Source: Sedimenticola sp. (GTDB lineage: Bacteria; Pseudomonadota; Gammaproteobacteria; Chromatiales; Chromatiaceae). From it: a stretch of DNA of 64,000 bases. Positions 29,076 to 38,309 of this stretch are shown in pieces. The translations under genes and the position numbers were made by a program. Numbering within the stretch: the first letter of the stretch is position 1; each line of letters begins with the position of its first letter. Below the pieces are notes generated by a model. It did no database searches. It had not been told where the DNA came from and saw only the letters and a list, made by a program, of their open reading frames with translations. The stretch covers positions 1 to 64,000 of the forward strand of contig JALSQZ010000021.1 in NCBI GenBank assembly GCA_026985055.1. The letters are read 5' to 3'.

Positions 29076-30239
29076 ATGCAAATCGCCCCCCGGGAAATCG
29101 TCACTCCTTTCCGCCCCATTCCCCTGGATGTACCCGAGGGTATGGCGCCCAACGAGTTCTTCAACAGCACCGAGAACCTCAACGACCTGGAGAACAACAA
29201 CGGCCTGCTGCGCAATCCGGAGAATCTCTTGCTGTATCGCAAGGCGCTGGGACATACCAACCTGTTCGATACCTCCATCATCTACAACACATCCAAGTGC
29301 ATTCTCAATCCTCTGGGAAGGCCGGTGCGCCGCACCCAGGTTCCCAGGGAGGTGAAACACGTCTGGAACCGGATGAACCAGATCATCATCGAATTCATGG
29401 TCGAAACCTTTCCCGACCCGGAGCAAAACCTGATTCTAGCCGGGGAAGCCAGTCTGGACGCCACCTGGCCACTGACCGCGCCCGGCGTACCCAGCATTCG
29501 CATGCTGCACAATCACTTCATGGCTTTCGACATGGAGCAGTTGCGCAACGCTGATCTGGCGGACAGGGACAATCCCAACCTCACGGATGGCGGTCAGCAC
29601 AGTCTGTTTCAGAAACACATGCGCGATGTGTACCGGGACTTTTTCGACGGACTGGATCTGAACATACTCCGGCTGGCGGAAGAACGCAGTTCACGCATCG
29701 ACCTAACCGGTTATCCCCAGGGCCTGCCCAGCTGGGAGATTCAGGGAGGAGTGGAACGCCTCAAGGATGTCTGTTTCTGGCGGGAATACGATCTGATACT
29801 GCAAGGCTTCATCGATTTCTACCGGACTTTCTTCACCCAGGTATCCACGCGCAATGCCCCCCTTCCCAAGGACGCCTATTTTCCCGACCGCATCGAAAAG
29901 AAGCTGCTCTTCAACAATGAATTTCTGGCAACCGCCAAAAAGGTGCGGGACCATTGCATCACCGACGCCAAATACGCCAATGCCATCCGCTGGCAGCCCG
30001 CTTTCAAACAGCTCATCTATCGCAACGACGAAGGCAAGCTCATCGTCACCATCAGCCAAAACTCCATTGGTAACGCCATTACCGAATTATTGGGCGTGGT
30101 GGTCAAGCGCGTCCCTGATGCCGGCGCCTATGAACAGGCGGAGCCCGCCTTGATAGAAAAGCTGCTGGAAGTGCGTCGGCGCCTGGTTCGGGCCGACCTG
30201 GGAGAAGGCATAGAGACGCCTTATTGGAAGGCGGAATAA
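29076..30239 (+). CDS. Conserved-looking protein of unknown function
   Basis: A soluble 387-residue protein, not recognised. It has no signal peptide or TM. ATG 29076 is preferred for AGGA upstream and the compact start MQIAPREIV. A His-rich motif, MLHNHFMAFD (residue about 135), recalls an H-x-H type catalytic or metal site but cannot be assigned to a family. The sequence is rich in acidic and aromatic residues and has long predicted helices in the C-terminal half. It is followed by a strong hairpin. Confidence 0.7.
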   Translation: MQIAPREIVTPFRPIPLDVPEGMAPNEFFNSTENLNDLENNNGLLRNPENLLLYRKALGHTNLFDTSIIYNTSKCILNPLGRPVRRTQVPREVKHVWNRMNQIIIEFMVETFPDPEQNLILAGEASLDATWPLTAPGVPSIRMLHNHFMAFDMEQLRNADLADRDNPNLTDGGQHSLFQKHMRDVYRDFFDGLDLNILRLAEERSSRIDLTGYPQGLPSWEIQGGVERLKDVCFWREYDLILQGFIDFYRTFFTQVSTRNAPLPKDAYFPDRIEKKLLFNNEFLATAKKVRDHCITDAKYANAIRWQPAFKQLIYRNDEGKLIVTISQNSIGNAITELLGVVVKRVPDAGAYEQAEPALIEKLLEVRRRLVRADLGEGIETPYWKAE

Positions 30240-30274
30240 AGGGTTTCTCGCAAAATCGGAATGCCCGCGTGGGA

Positions 30275-30309
30275 CAGGATGTTGAAAAAATGTGTTTTTC
30301 AACATCCTG
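30275..30309. terminator. Bidirectional terminator hairpin
   Basis: ACAGGATGTTGAAAAA and its complement form a 16-bp stem with a short loop. It lies between the gene ending at 30239 and the convergent repeat lipoprotein. Runs of A and T in the stem supply U-tracts on both strands. The flanking GTGGGACAGG is also part of the D repeat family. Confidence 0.7.
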
Positions 30310-30397
30310 TTAAAAATGCCTGATTACGAAACCAAGCCCCATTCTTCCCTACCGGGGTGAATGAGTAATTCCCCGGATGGGACTTGATCCCGTTTTT

Positions 30398-31183
30398 CTA
30401 TCCACCACTGCCACGATAATTGCCACGTCCCCCCTTGCTGCCACTGCCACCGTAACTGCCACTACCGCCCTGACCGCTACTGCCACCGTAACTGCCACTT
30501 CCTCCCTGGCCGCTGCTGCCACCATAACTGCCACTTCCTCCCTGGCCGCTGCTGCCACCATAACTGCCACTCCCTCCCTGGCCGCTGCTGCCACCGTAAC
30601 TGCCACTTCCTCCCTGGCCGCTGCTGCCACCGTAACTGCCACTTCCTCCCTGGCCGCTGCTGCCACCGTAACTGCCACTACCACCATAGCCACCGTAACT
30701 GCCACTTCCTCCCTGGCCGCTGCTGCCACCATAACTGCCGCTACCGCCATGGCCGCTGCTGCCACCATAACTGCCACTACCACCATAGCCACCGTAACTG
30801 CCGCTCCCTCCGTATCCACCTCCCTTCTCCGTTTTGTGGTAGGAGGCACTCATGATCCGACGCCGGTCGAGACGATATTTACACTTGAACTTGAAGCTCT
30901 TCCAGCCGTTCTTCCGGTGCAGAAAACGCCCTTCGCCCCGAACCCGAATGCGAGCCCCTTCCTCACGCCAAGCATCCGTCTCCCCGAACCGCACCTTTTC
31001 CACTTTGCGACGATCCTGGTGAATCTTGTCACGAATCCTGTTCTGGCATGCGTTTTTGGCTTCCGAATAGCCACGGCTACTCTCCCAGTCGGGCCGGGAC
31101 GAGTCTGCCTCCACGCACCCACCAGCCACTATCAATGCCAGCATCAGAATCCCGGCTCCGTTTCTCTTCTCAGATTTCATCAT
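30398..31183 (-). CDS. Gly/Ser/Tyr tandem-repeat lipoprotein
   Basis: A 261-residue protein with a lipobox (ALIVAGGC, Cys about 23) and a strong GGAGG site before the start. Residues 30-120 form a basic, charged domain. The remainder is about eleven units of GSGSYGG, most extended to GSGSYGGSSGQG (12 residues, 36 bp). Two units are shortened to GSGSYGGYG. This tail resembles elastic or glycine-rich surface proteins. It is probably an outer-membrane-anchored extracellular or periplasmic fibre; function unknown. Confidence 0.85.
   Translation of the reverse strand: MMKSEKRNGAGILMLALIVAGGCVEADSSRPDWESSRGYSEAKNACQNRIRDKIHQDRRKVEKVRFGETDAWREEGARIRVRGEGRFLHRKNGWKSFKFKCKYRLDRRRIMSASYHKTEKGGGYGGSGSYGGYGGSGSYGGSSGHGGSGSYGGSSGQGGSGSYGGYGGSGSYGGSSGQGGSGSYGGSSGQGGSGSYGGSSGQGGSGSYGGSSGQGGSGSYGGSSGQGGSGSYGGSSGQGGSGSYGGSGSKGGRGNYRGSGG
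30440..30820. repeat. 36-bp tandem repeat array in the Gly-rich lipoprotein gene
   Basis: Units such as CCACCGTAACTGCCACTTCC followed by TCCCTGGCCGCTGCTG recur about every 36 bp with few third-position changes. The near-identity implies recent expansion or homogenisation, so the copy number is likely to vary between strains. Confidence 0.85.
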
Positions 31184-31429
31184 TCAACCTCCATAAAGAT
31201 TAGCCAACCATCTTCCGCGGTCAGCCGGATTGTTCCGTACCCCCAAGCATACCCGATCAAACAAGAAAAAATCATTGCAGACTCACATTGGGAATCAATC
31301 GATCCCGAACCAGGCCAGGGATAGAAGAGAAAAGGAGCTGGCATTGCCATATCGCATCATTGTTGCAGGCGTGATTGGAAGTGTGCTTGCACCTGGTTCA
31401 GTTCGATCCGGAAAAAGACCCAATGCCGA

Positions 31430-31468
31430 ACAAAACAATGCGCCCATGGCATGACCGCCATGGGCGCA
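31430..31468 (-). terminator. Terminator of the tusE-yfdX operon
   Basis: On the minus strand a perfect 12-bp stem TGCGCCCATGGC/GCCATGGGCGCA is followed by TTGTTTTG. It lies about 30 bp after the yfdX stop. Confidence 0.75.
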
Positions 31469-31496
31469 GTCGAACAGAGTTGTCAACAAACGCGAT

Positions 31497-32393
31497 TCAA
31501 AACAGATCAGCAAGTTTTTTCTTCAGCTCATCAAACCATCCCTTGCCGCTCTTGCCACCTGCTGCCTTGTCCTTGATGGATTTGATCTGCTGGTAGAGAG
31601 GGGCAAAATCCTTGCCTTTGCCATATCCCAGCACTTGTGCCAGTTTCAATTCCCCTTTGGCGGCTTTCAGCAGATTGTTCAATTGCTGGTTTTCCTCGTC
31701 GGTACGATTCGGCTTCTCCGCGAGTTTCTCCGCGGCAGTCAGCATGTACTGACTGCGAAGCAGGGGCAGAGGTACCACTTCGGAAGTAACCACCAGGGTA
31801 TCCAGGGCCGCGCGTAACGCTGTCTTGGCCTTTTCTGTCTGGCCCTTGTCCAGCATGGGAGACACCGCCTTGATCGCCGCCGGATAGGTAGCCAGGGGAA
31901 TGCTGGTGGTGCTCATCACCACTTCACTGGCCAAGCTTGTCAGGAGACTTCTGGCCTCCTGAATCTTGCCATGGTCAAGGGCGTCCTGCGCTTCCTTGAT
32001 GACAGCCTTTACGGTATCCACATCGGCATAAAGATCGTAGGTGATCATGTTGACATCAACTGGCACCAAGGCCAGATTGGGATCACGTGCCAAAATCAGC
32101 TCCAGCTTGCCGGTAGCGATTTCCAGTGCCTTGATGGCCTCATCGGTCTTGCCTTCGTCCAGGGCTTTGAGGGCAGTTTCTGTTTGGGCAATGGCCGCAA
32201 CCGCTTCCTCGGTAATCTTGCTGCGCTGATTCTGCGCCCTGGCCGAAGATGCCTGCTCCACCTGGGTTTGTACTGCCTTGCTCTCAGCACTTTTTTTCTG
32301 GGCTGTTTCAGGCACGGAACTGGCCATGCTGTTCGCCGCCAAAAACAGTACCGGCAGCAAAGGCAACAAGGTTTTGCTCAACAGGTTTTTCAT
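31497..32393 (-). CDS. YfdX-family protein
   Basis: A 298-residue exported helical protein. ATG 32393 is preferred for a strong GGAGGTGAT site and a signal peptide (LLPLLPVLFLAANSMA). The body matches YfdX: EEAVAAIAQTETALKALDEGK, AIKALEIATGKLELILARDP, and PLATYPAAIKAVSPMLDKGQ. E. coli YfdX is linked to acid and drug stress and binds a small ligand; here the function is unknown. It starts 15 bp after tusE, in the same operon. Confidence 0.88.
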   Translation of the reverse strand: MKNLLSKTLLPLLPVLFLAANSMASSVPETAQKKSAESKAVQTQVEQASSARAQNQRSKITEEAVAAIAQTETALKALDEGKTDEAIKALEIATGKLELILARDPNLALVPVDVNMITYDLYADVDTVKAVIKEAQDALDHGKIQEARSLLTSLASEVVMSTTSIPLATYPAAIKAVSPMLDKGQTEKAKTALRAALDTLVVTSEVVPLPLLRSQYMLTAAEKLAEKPNRTDEENQQLNNLLKAAKGELKLAQVLGYGKGKDFAPLYQQIKSIKDKAAGGKSGKGWFDELKKKLADLF

Positions 32394-32407
32394 ATTTATC
32401 ACCTCCA

Positions 32408-32755
32408 TCACGCTTCTACATCCTGAACCGGCTTGGGCAGGCCGGCCAGCTTGCATACCATCTGTACCGGCCCATTGGGAAACAGTTTGTAAAGAAAATC
32501 CCGATACGCGTCGGTATCACGGAATCGCTTGCCATGTCGTCGCCCCAGGGTGCGCAGGAATTCACGCATGCTGGGATGGCGCATGTGCTCTTCATGGAAA
32601 TCTCGGAAGTAATAAATCATGCCCCAATGGGCATCGGTCAACTGGAGCCCCTCTTTCTCGGCTATGGCTTCCGCCACGTCCTCGTCCCAGTCTTCGGGAT
32701 TGAGGAGATAGCCTTCTTCATCGGTCTCCAGGGTCTTTCCGTTCACAGTCAACAT
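32408..32755 (-). CDS. tusE: TusE-family sulfur relay protein
   Basis: A 115-residue member of the TusE/DsrC family. Conserved blocks are DEEGYLLNPEDWDEDVA, LTDAHWGMIYYFRDFHEE and LYKLFPNGPVQMVCKLAGLPKP. The invariant Cys (residue 101, MVCKLAG) is present. The second, C-terminal Cys that defines dissimilatory DsrC is missing (it ends KPVQDVEA), so TusE-like tRNA-thiolation or general sulfur transfer is likelier. The site AAGGAG lies 8 nt before the ATG. In E. coli it acts with TusBCD, which are not in this window. Confidence 0.9.
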   Translation of the reverse strand: MLTVNGKTLETDEEGYLLNPEDWDEDVAEAIAEKEGLQLTDAHWGMIYYFRDFHEEHMRHPSMREFLRTLGRRHGKRFRDTDAYRDFLYKLFPNGPVQMVCKLAGLPKPVQDVEA

Positions 32756-32852
32756 CGTTTTTTCTCCTTGAAATTGGAATTGGCGAATATCGCCAGGTCA
32801 CTCCGGGAAATGGAGACAAGGGGAAAATTTATCAAGACCCAGAAGAACGACC

Positions 32853-34052
32853 TCAGGCGGTGCGCAGGGCTTCAATGGGATCCAGCATCGCCGCCCGGCG
32901 CGCCGGAGCCACCCCCGCCAGCAGGCCGATGCACAAAGCCAGACTTTCCGCCAGCAGTACATAGAGCATGGGGGTATGCACGGGCAATGCGGGCAGCAGC
33001 AGATGCAGCAGCCAGGCAATTCCAATTCCCATCACCAATCCGCCAACGCCACCGATGGCCGCCAGTACCAGCGCCTCTCCCAGAAAAAGTCCCAGTATCT
33101 GTCCCCGGGAGGCGCCCAGGGCACGCAGCAAGCCGATCTCGTGGATACGCTCATTCACGGCAATGCTCATGATGGTAACGATGCCAATTGCACCCACCAG
33201 CAGGGAGATGCCGCCAATGGCGGCTACCGCAAAGGTAAGGATGTCGAGAATGGAGCCGAGTACATCCAGCATCTGCTGTTGGGTGGTAACCGTGAAATCA
33301 TGCTTGCCGTGGCGGGCCTTGAGCACCCGCTCGATTCCCGCGACCACGGTATCCACCGCCGCAGTCTCCCGGTACAGGACATCGATTTCGAACAGACTCC
33401 CTCGGTTGAACAGATTCAGCGCCCGGGCGGCGGGGATATATACCGAATCATCCAGATCGAAACCCAGCACCGTCCCCTTGGGTTCCATGACGCCGATCAC
33501 CCGGTAGCGGCTGCCGCCGATGGTAATGCGCTTGCCCAGAGGGTTGGCCTCGGCAAACAGCTCGGCGCGCAGTTTGCTGCCCAGCACGGCAAAGGCGCGC
33601 GGCGCGACGGGGTCGTCCGCGGGCAGAAAACGCCCCAGACGCACGGACATGCTGAAGGCCTGGGGCATCTGCGGACCACTGCCGTACACGGCAGTTCTGC
33701 GTCTCCTGTTGTCCGCCTTCACTTCCGCATTGCCCTGCACAAAAGGCACCACCGCCTTCGCAAAGGGCAGGCGGGACAGGGCCTCGGCATCTCCGATACT
33801 CAACGGCCGCTCCGTACCGAACACACCCATGCTGGTGCCTGCCGTGGTCGCCCTACCGGGGTTGATGGCAACCAGCGTGGTTCCAAACTGGGTGAACTCC
33901 TGAAGCACAAAACGGTGTATGCCCTCCCCGATGGAAGTAAGCAGGATCACCGCGGCGATTCCCACGGCAATCCCCAGCGCCGTGAGCAAACTGCGCAGGC
34001 GGTGGGCGATGATGGCGCTGGTGGTAAGCCCCAGAAAATCCCGAATCCGCAT
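32853..34052 (-). CDS. MacB-like ABC permease 2
   Basis: A 399-residue FtsX/MacB-type permease: one N-terminal TM, a periplasmic MacB-core domain (about 45-265) and three C-terminal TMs. The C-terminal signature ALGASRGQILGLFLGEALVLA is characteristic. Together with the preceding permease it forms a heterodimeric exporter. Last gene of a four-gene efflux operon (37133-32853), 26 bp after permease 1. Confidence 0.9.
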   Translation of the reverse strand: MRIRDFLGLTTSAIIAHRLRSLLTALGIAVGIAAVILLTSIGEGIHRFVLQEFTQFGTTLVAINPGRATTAGTSMGVFGTERPLSIGDAEALSRLPFAKAVVPFVQGNAEVKADNRRRRTAVYGSGPQMPQAFSMSVRLGRFLPADDPVAPRAFAVLGSKLRAELFAEANPLGKRITIGGSRYRVIGVMEPKGTVLGFDLDDSVYIPAARALNLFNRGSLFEIDVLYRETAAVDTVVAGIERVLKARHGKHDFTVTTQQQMLDVLGSILDILTFAVAAIGGISLLVGAIGIVTIMSIAVNERIHEIGLLRALGASRGQILGLFLGEALVLAAIGGVGGLVMGIGIAWLLHLLLPALPVHTPMLYVLLAESLALCIGLLAGVAPARRAAMLDPIEALRTA

Positions 34053-34078
34053 CTATTCACTCCTGGACATCATCAGGC

Positions 34079-35293
34079 TTATCTCCCCGACAGGGCGGCC
34101 ACGGGATCCAGATTTGCGGCACGGCGCGCCGGCAACAAACTGAACAGAACACCAGTCACCAACGCCACGGTCAGTGAAGCCAGCACTGCCCACAAGGGCG
34201 CATGCGCCGGCAATTCAGGAAAGCTCTGACGCAAGATCAGCGCTCCCGCCTCCCCCAGCAACAGGCCTGCCATTGCCCCCAGGGAAGACAACAGCAAGGC
34301 CTCGCCGACAAACAGGCCAAGGATCTCCCGCCGGTCCGCACCCAGCGCCTTTAGGAGCCCGATCTCCGCAGTACGCTGGGACACCGCTACCAGCATCACA
34401 TTCATGATCAGAATGCCTGCCACCATGAGACTGATGGCGGCAATTCCGCCTACGGCATAGGTCAGGGCGCCAAGTATCCTGTCGAAAGTGGCCAGTACCG
34501 CATCCTGGGTGATGACAGTGACATCCTTCACCCCCTGATGGCGGGTCTGCAGCGTATCGACAATGAACTTTCTCGTGGGCGCTATGGCCGCACGGCTACG
34601 GGACTCCACCAGGATACGGAACAGGCTGCGGGTATTGAACAGCTGTTGGGCGCTGGCCGCAGGAATGATGGCCACATCCTGCACATCCACGCCGATGGAG
34701 CGCCCCTCGGACTCCAGCACACCGATGACCCGGAAGCGCCGGTCGCCAATACGCAACCATTGCCCTACCGCGGGTTCCGCGCCAAACAGTTCCTCTTTTA
34801 CATGGCGACCGATGACTGCCACCGGGCGCGCCCGATTCCAGCGTCCGGCGGGAAGAAAACGCCCCTGGGCGATACGCCAGTGACGAATCTGCAACAGCTC
34901 GGCGGTGCCGCCCATGATCACCGTATCTCTTACCCTGCCCTGGCGGCTGATCTCGGCGGAGCCGATATTGAGGGGCGAGACCCGCCGTACCAGATGACTG
35001 CGGCGCAAGGCGGCGGCATCCTCCAGGGTAAGATCCCTGGGCGTTTCTCCCATGAGTGTGGAAGGATTGAAACCCGCGGTTTCCGAGCGCCCGGGAATAA
35101 CGATGAGCAGATTCGATCCCAGGGAGGCAAACTCACCCTGTACATACAGGCGCGCTCCTTCTCCCAGGGCGGTGAGCATCACCACCGAAGCCACGCCTAT
35201 GGACATGGCGAGCAACATGAGCAACGCCCGGGAAGGATAGCCATGCAGGGCGCCCCAGGCGAAATGCAGCACATCCCCGGCACGCAGCCGCAT
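34079..35293 (-). CDS. MacB-like ABC permease 1
   Basis: A 404-residue permease of the same family and topology as its neighbour (SQRTAEIGLLKALGADRREILGLF near residue 300). Its start overlaps the ATPase stop by 1 bp. The two paralogous permeases suggest a heterodimer, as in macrolide or lipoprotein-type exporters. Confidence 0.9.
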   Translation of the reverse strand: MRLRAGDVLHFAWGALHGYPSRALLMLLAMSIGVASVVMLTALGEGARLYVQGEFASLGSNLLIVIPGRSETAGFNPSTLMGETPRDLTLEDAAALRRSHLVRRVSPLNIGSAEISRQGRVRDTVIMGGTAELLQIRHWRIAQGRFLPAGRWNRARPVAVIGRHVKEELFGAEPAVGQWLRIGDRRFRVIGVLESEGRSIGVDVQDVAIIPAASAQQLFNTRSLFRILVESRSRAAIAPTRKFIVDTLQTRHQGVKDVTVITQDAVLATFDRILGALTYAVGGIAAISLMVAGILIMNVMLVAVSQRTAEIGLLKALGADRREILGLFVGEALLLSSLGAMAGLLLGEAGALILRQSFPELPAHAPLWAVLASLTVALVTGVLFSLLPARRAANLDPVAALSGR

Positions 35294-35982
35294 CAGACGG
35301 TTGCTCCCTGCTCCACGTGAATGCGCCCGTCCAGCATATGCAATCGACGGCGGGCGCGCCGGCCCAGTTCTGCATCATGGGTAACCACGATGAGGGTGAT
35401 GCCCCGGGCATTGAGCGTTTCGAGAATTTCCACTACATCCATGCCGGAACGATGATCGAGGTTTCCCGTGGGTTCGTCCGCGAGCAGCACCGCCGGCTCC
35501 ATGATGGTGGCCCGGGCGATGGCCACGCGCTGACGCTGACCACCGGAAAGCTGATCCGGCTTGTGTTGGGCGCGGTCGGCAAGATGCAGGGCCTCGAGAC
35601 TTTTCGCCACCCGGGAACGGCGCTCATGCAGGGGCATCCCGGCCAGCATCAGGGGCAATTCCACATTTTCCGCCGCGGTCAGACGAGGCACCAGATGAAA
35701 GGCCTGGAATACGAAGCCAATGCTGCGGTTGCGTATGACCGCCTGTTCGCCGTCACTCAAAGAGGTCACATCCCGACCATCGAGTATGTACTGACCGCTA
35801 CTGGCGCGATCCAGCAGCCCAATGAGGTTCAGTAGAGTGGACTTGCCGGAGCCGGATGGCCCCATGATGGACAGATAGTCCCCGGTCGCGATCTTCAGAT
35901 TCACATCATCCAGGGCATGTACCACCTGATCGCCAACCTGGAAATCCCGGTGTACCTGGCGCAGTTCTATGACCGGCTTCAT
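35293..35982 (-). CDS. ABC transporter ATP-binding protein (MacB/LolD type)
   Basis: A 229-residue ATPase. Walker A GPSGSGKST (residue about 41), signature LSGGQRQRVAIARA, Walker B VLLADEPTGNLD and His-switch VTHD are intact. The length and the QLSGGQ region fit the LolD/MacB type. It overlaps the adaptor gene by 4 bp and permease 1 by 1 bp. Confidence 0.93.
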   Translation of the reverse strand: MKPVIELRQVHRDFQVGDQVVHALDDVNLKIATGDYLSIMGPSGSGKSTLLNLIGLLDRASSGQYILDGRDVTSLSDGEQAVIRNRSIGFVFQAFHLVPRLTAAENVELPLMLAGMPLHERRSRVAKSLEALHLADRAQHKPDQLSGGQRQRVAIARATIMEPAVLLADEPTGNLDHRSGMDVVEILETLNARGITLIVVTHDAELGRRARRRLHMLDGRIHVEQGATV

Positions 35983-37133
35983 TGGCTCTGATCTGCCGGC
36001 CTCACCAAAGCACCGGCTTCCACGCCATCCTTGTCCACAGACAGAACCACCTGCTGGCCAGGCTTCAGTCCGGATTGGACTTCGGTATATTCCCAGTTGC
36101 TCAGGCCCTTCTCGATGGCTTGTTCATGCAAGCGGTTTTCCCCGTCCGGCACCAGCACCTTGTTGCCTTCCAGAACCGCTTCCGTGGGAACACGCAGAGC
36201 GTTTTCCTTGCGCGCGAGTATGATCTCCAGGTCTGCGCTGTATCCCGCCAGCATGTTTGCAGTGACTTGCGGATCACTGAATTCCGCTTCGACCTCCACA
36301 GTGCGCGCCTGCTTTTCACGATCCAGCACATAGGGAGCGATACGCCGCACCCGGCCTTGGAAAATCCGATCGGAGAAGGCATCGAGGGAAATCCGCGCCG
36401 GCATGCCGACACGAATCCTGGACGCATCCACTTCGTCCATGGGCGCCGAGACATAGATACAGCTGTCATCGATGAGATCCACCGCCGGCGGCGTGGGCAC
36501 CCCCACGGGTGAAGGCGTGACAAACTCTCCGATTTCACCATTTACCTGAGCCACTATGCCGTCGAAAGGCGCTACCAGGCGCGTGCGATCCAGGGCCGCT
36601 TGCGCCACATCGGTCTGAGCCTGACTGACTTCCACGTTGACCCGCGCCGCCTCGCAGGCCGCCTGGGCGGCGCGGGCTTCACCCTCCGCCTTGTCTGTTG
36701 CTTCGGCCGAGGCCAGACGCTGCTCATGCAGTTTGCGCAGCCGGCTCGACTCCCGCAGGGCCGTTTCCGCCTGAACACAGGCCTGCCGGGCCTGGGCTTC
36801 GGCCGCCTTGATTTTGCGCCGCGCCAGCACCAGCCGGGCGGCGAGATCGTCATTCCAGAATTCCAGCAGCACCTGGCCCTGTTTCACCCTGTCCCCTTCC
36901 TTTACCGGCATGCGCACGATCTGTCCACCCTGGGAAGGCGACAGTCCGGAACGACGGCAGGCCTTGATGGTGCCGGCGCGGGTATTGGCGACACTGCTCT
37001 GAACCAGACCTCGCTCCACTTTCACCAGCCGCACCGGTATCGGCCGGGGCCGCATCAACCAGTAACTGAGCGCAGCGACGATCACACCCGCAAAGAAAAG
37101 AAGCAATAGCAGTTTTGGCCAGCGGCGTTTCAT
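35979..37133 (-). CDS. Periplasmic adaptor (MacA/HlyD-like)
   Basis: About 384 residues, anchored by an N-terminal TM (LLLLLFFAGVIVAALSYWL). It has the barrel-sandwich hybrid and helical-hairpin arrangement of membrane-fusion proteins: VKEGDRVKQGQVLLEFWNDD, a coiled-coil (LVLARRKIKAAEAQARQACVQ), then GEIGEFVTPSPVG. ATG 37133 is preferred to upstream in-frame starts because it opens MKRRWPK and has GAGG upstream. First gene of the efflux operon; no outer-membrane channel gene is adjacent. Confidence 0.9.
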   Translation of the reverse strand: MKRRWPKLLLLLFFAGVIVAALSYWLMRPRPIPVRLVKVERGLVQSSVANTRAGTIKACRRSGLSPSQGGQIVRMPVKEGDRVKQGQVLLEFWNDDLAARLVLARRKIKAAEAQARQACVQAETALRESSRLRKLHEQRLASAEATDKAEGEARAAQAACEAARVNVEVSQAQTDVAQAALDRTRLVAPFDGIVAQVNGEIGEFVTPSPVGVPTPPAVDLIDDSCIYVSAPMDEVDASRIRVGMPARISLDAFSDRIFQGRVRRIAPYVLDREKQARTVEVEAEFSDPQVTANMLAGYSADLEIILARKENALRVPTEAVLEGNKVLVPDGENRLHEQAIEKGLSNWEYTEVQSGLKPGQQVVLSVDKDGVEAGALVRPADQSQ

Positions 37134-37161
37134 GTCAGCCTCGTTCAGGGAACCTGATCTT

Positions 37162-37599
37162 TCAGTGTACTCCTGTTTGCCGCTGCTTCCACATGAGATA
37201 CCCGCCACGCAGAACCTTGACGTTCTCCCATCCTGCAAGACGCAGAATGAAATACGCCTTGGAAGAAGACAAGCCGGTATCACAATACAGTACTACCGGT
37301 CTGTCCCGGGGGATTTGATCCCGGTGTTCGAGTATCCCCCTCCATTCGATATTCAGGGCTCCGGGAATATGGCCCGCGGCAAAACGATCCGCCATGCGCA
37401 CATCGACGAACAGGACATTGTCCGCATCGACGGTCTCCAACTGTTGCGGCGTAATAGCGCCATCAGAAAATTCGGCAAATTCCAGATATTCCTGAATCGC
37501 CTCCAGGGCAGGATCATCTTCGGCGGATGCAGGCAAGGCAATCAGTAACAGAAGTGGCATCAGTATCCCGATACCCATGAAGGTCGGCAGGCTGTTCAT
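37162..37599 (-). CDS. Periplasmic rhodanese-domain protein
   Basis: A 145-residue single-domain rhodanese with a signal peptide (ILMPLLLLIALPASA). The active-site loop is VLYCDTGLSSSKA with Cys as nucleophile; the CH2 region DVRMADRFAAGHIPGALNIEW is present. AAGGA precedes the ATG. It may transfer sulfane sulfur in the periplasm, in line with a sulfur-oxidising lifestyle (inference). It lies between nadD and the efflux operon on the same strand. Confidence 0.9.
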   Translation of the reverse strand: MNSLPTFMGIGILMPLLLLIALPASAEDDPALEAIQEYLEFAEFSDGAITPQQLETVDADNVLFVDVRMADRFAAGHIPGALNIEWRGILEHRDQIPRDRPVVLYCDTGLSSSKAYFILRLAGWENVKVLRGGYLMWKQRQTGVH

Positions 37600-37679
37600 A
37601 TGTCAATCCTTTTCAAGAATGTCAAAAAACCCGGCCCATTTCGACTGCGTAACCGAAAAAATGCGATTGCCCGGTTCAT

Positions 37680-38309
37680 TCATTTTGTATCCCGGCCTGG
37701 ACTCAGTTGCCTGTGGACCGCTTCCGGCACCAGCCAGCGGATGCTGCGTCCCTGGGCCAGGCGCTGCCGGATGTCGCTGGATGAGATATCCAGTTGGGTC
37801 ACGGCGTGGAACAAAATGCGCCCTGCCGGCTGCTGGCGCAGGGCAGAAACATTTTCTACAACCCGGTTTTGCATCAACGCCCGCAGTTCAGGTACCTGTG
37901 GTGGCGCATGGCCGGGACGATCCATGACCACCAGATGCGCCAGTTCAAGAATACGCTCTGGCTGATGCCAGGTATGGAAGACGTTGAAGGCATCCCGTCC
38001 GAGGAGCAGGCACAGGGAAGCATCCATTCCCAGTTCGCCACGCAACTCTTCCAGGGTATGTACGCTGTAGGAAGGCGCTTGCCGGCGTATTTCCCGCTCA
38101 TCCACGACAAAACCCGGCTGCGGCTCTATGGCAGCACGCAGCAGCGCCAGACGCTGTTGCGCCGAAGTCAGGGGCTGATCCCGGTGTACTGCCTGCCCCA
38201 GGGGAATGAAGCGCAGCTCTTCCAGCACCAGCGCCTCGAAGACATCCAGCGCGGTGCGCAGATGTCCCAGATGCACCGGGTCGAAAGTGCCGCCGAAAAT
38301 GCCAATCAT
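37680..38309 (-). CDS. nadD: Nicotinate-nucleotide adenylyltransferase
   Basis: Makes nicotinate adenine dinucleotide from NaMN and ATP. The 209-residue sequence has the nucleotidyltransferase motif GGTFDPVHLGHL at the start and ISSSDIRQRLAQG near the C-terminus. It abuts proA with no spacer. In many gammaproteobacteria nadD follows holA directly and precedes rsfS and rlmH; here proA is inserted before it and rsfS/rlmH are absent downstream. Confidence 0.95.
   Translation of the reverse strand: MIGIFGGTFDPVHLGHLRTALDVFEALVLEELRFIPLGQAVHRDQPLTSAQQRLALLRAAIEPQPGFVVDEREIRRQAPSYSVHTLEELRGELGMDASLCLLLGRDAFNVFHTWHQPERILELAHLVVMDRPGHAPPQVPELRALMQNRVVENVSALRQQPAGRILFHAVTQLDISSSDIRQRLAQGRSIRWLVPEAVHRQLSPGRDTK

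Noticed and set aside
32408..32755. Dissimilatory sulfite reductase partner DsrC
   Set aside because: The second C-terminal Cys of DsrC is missing, so TusE is the better call.
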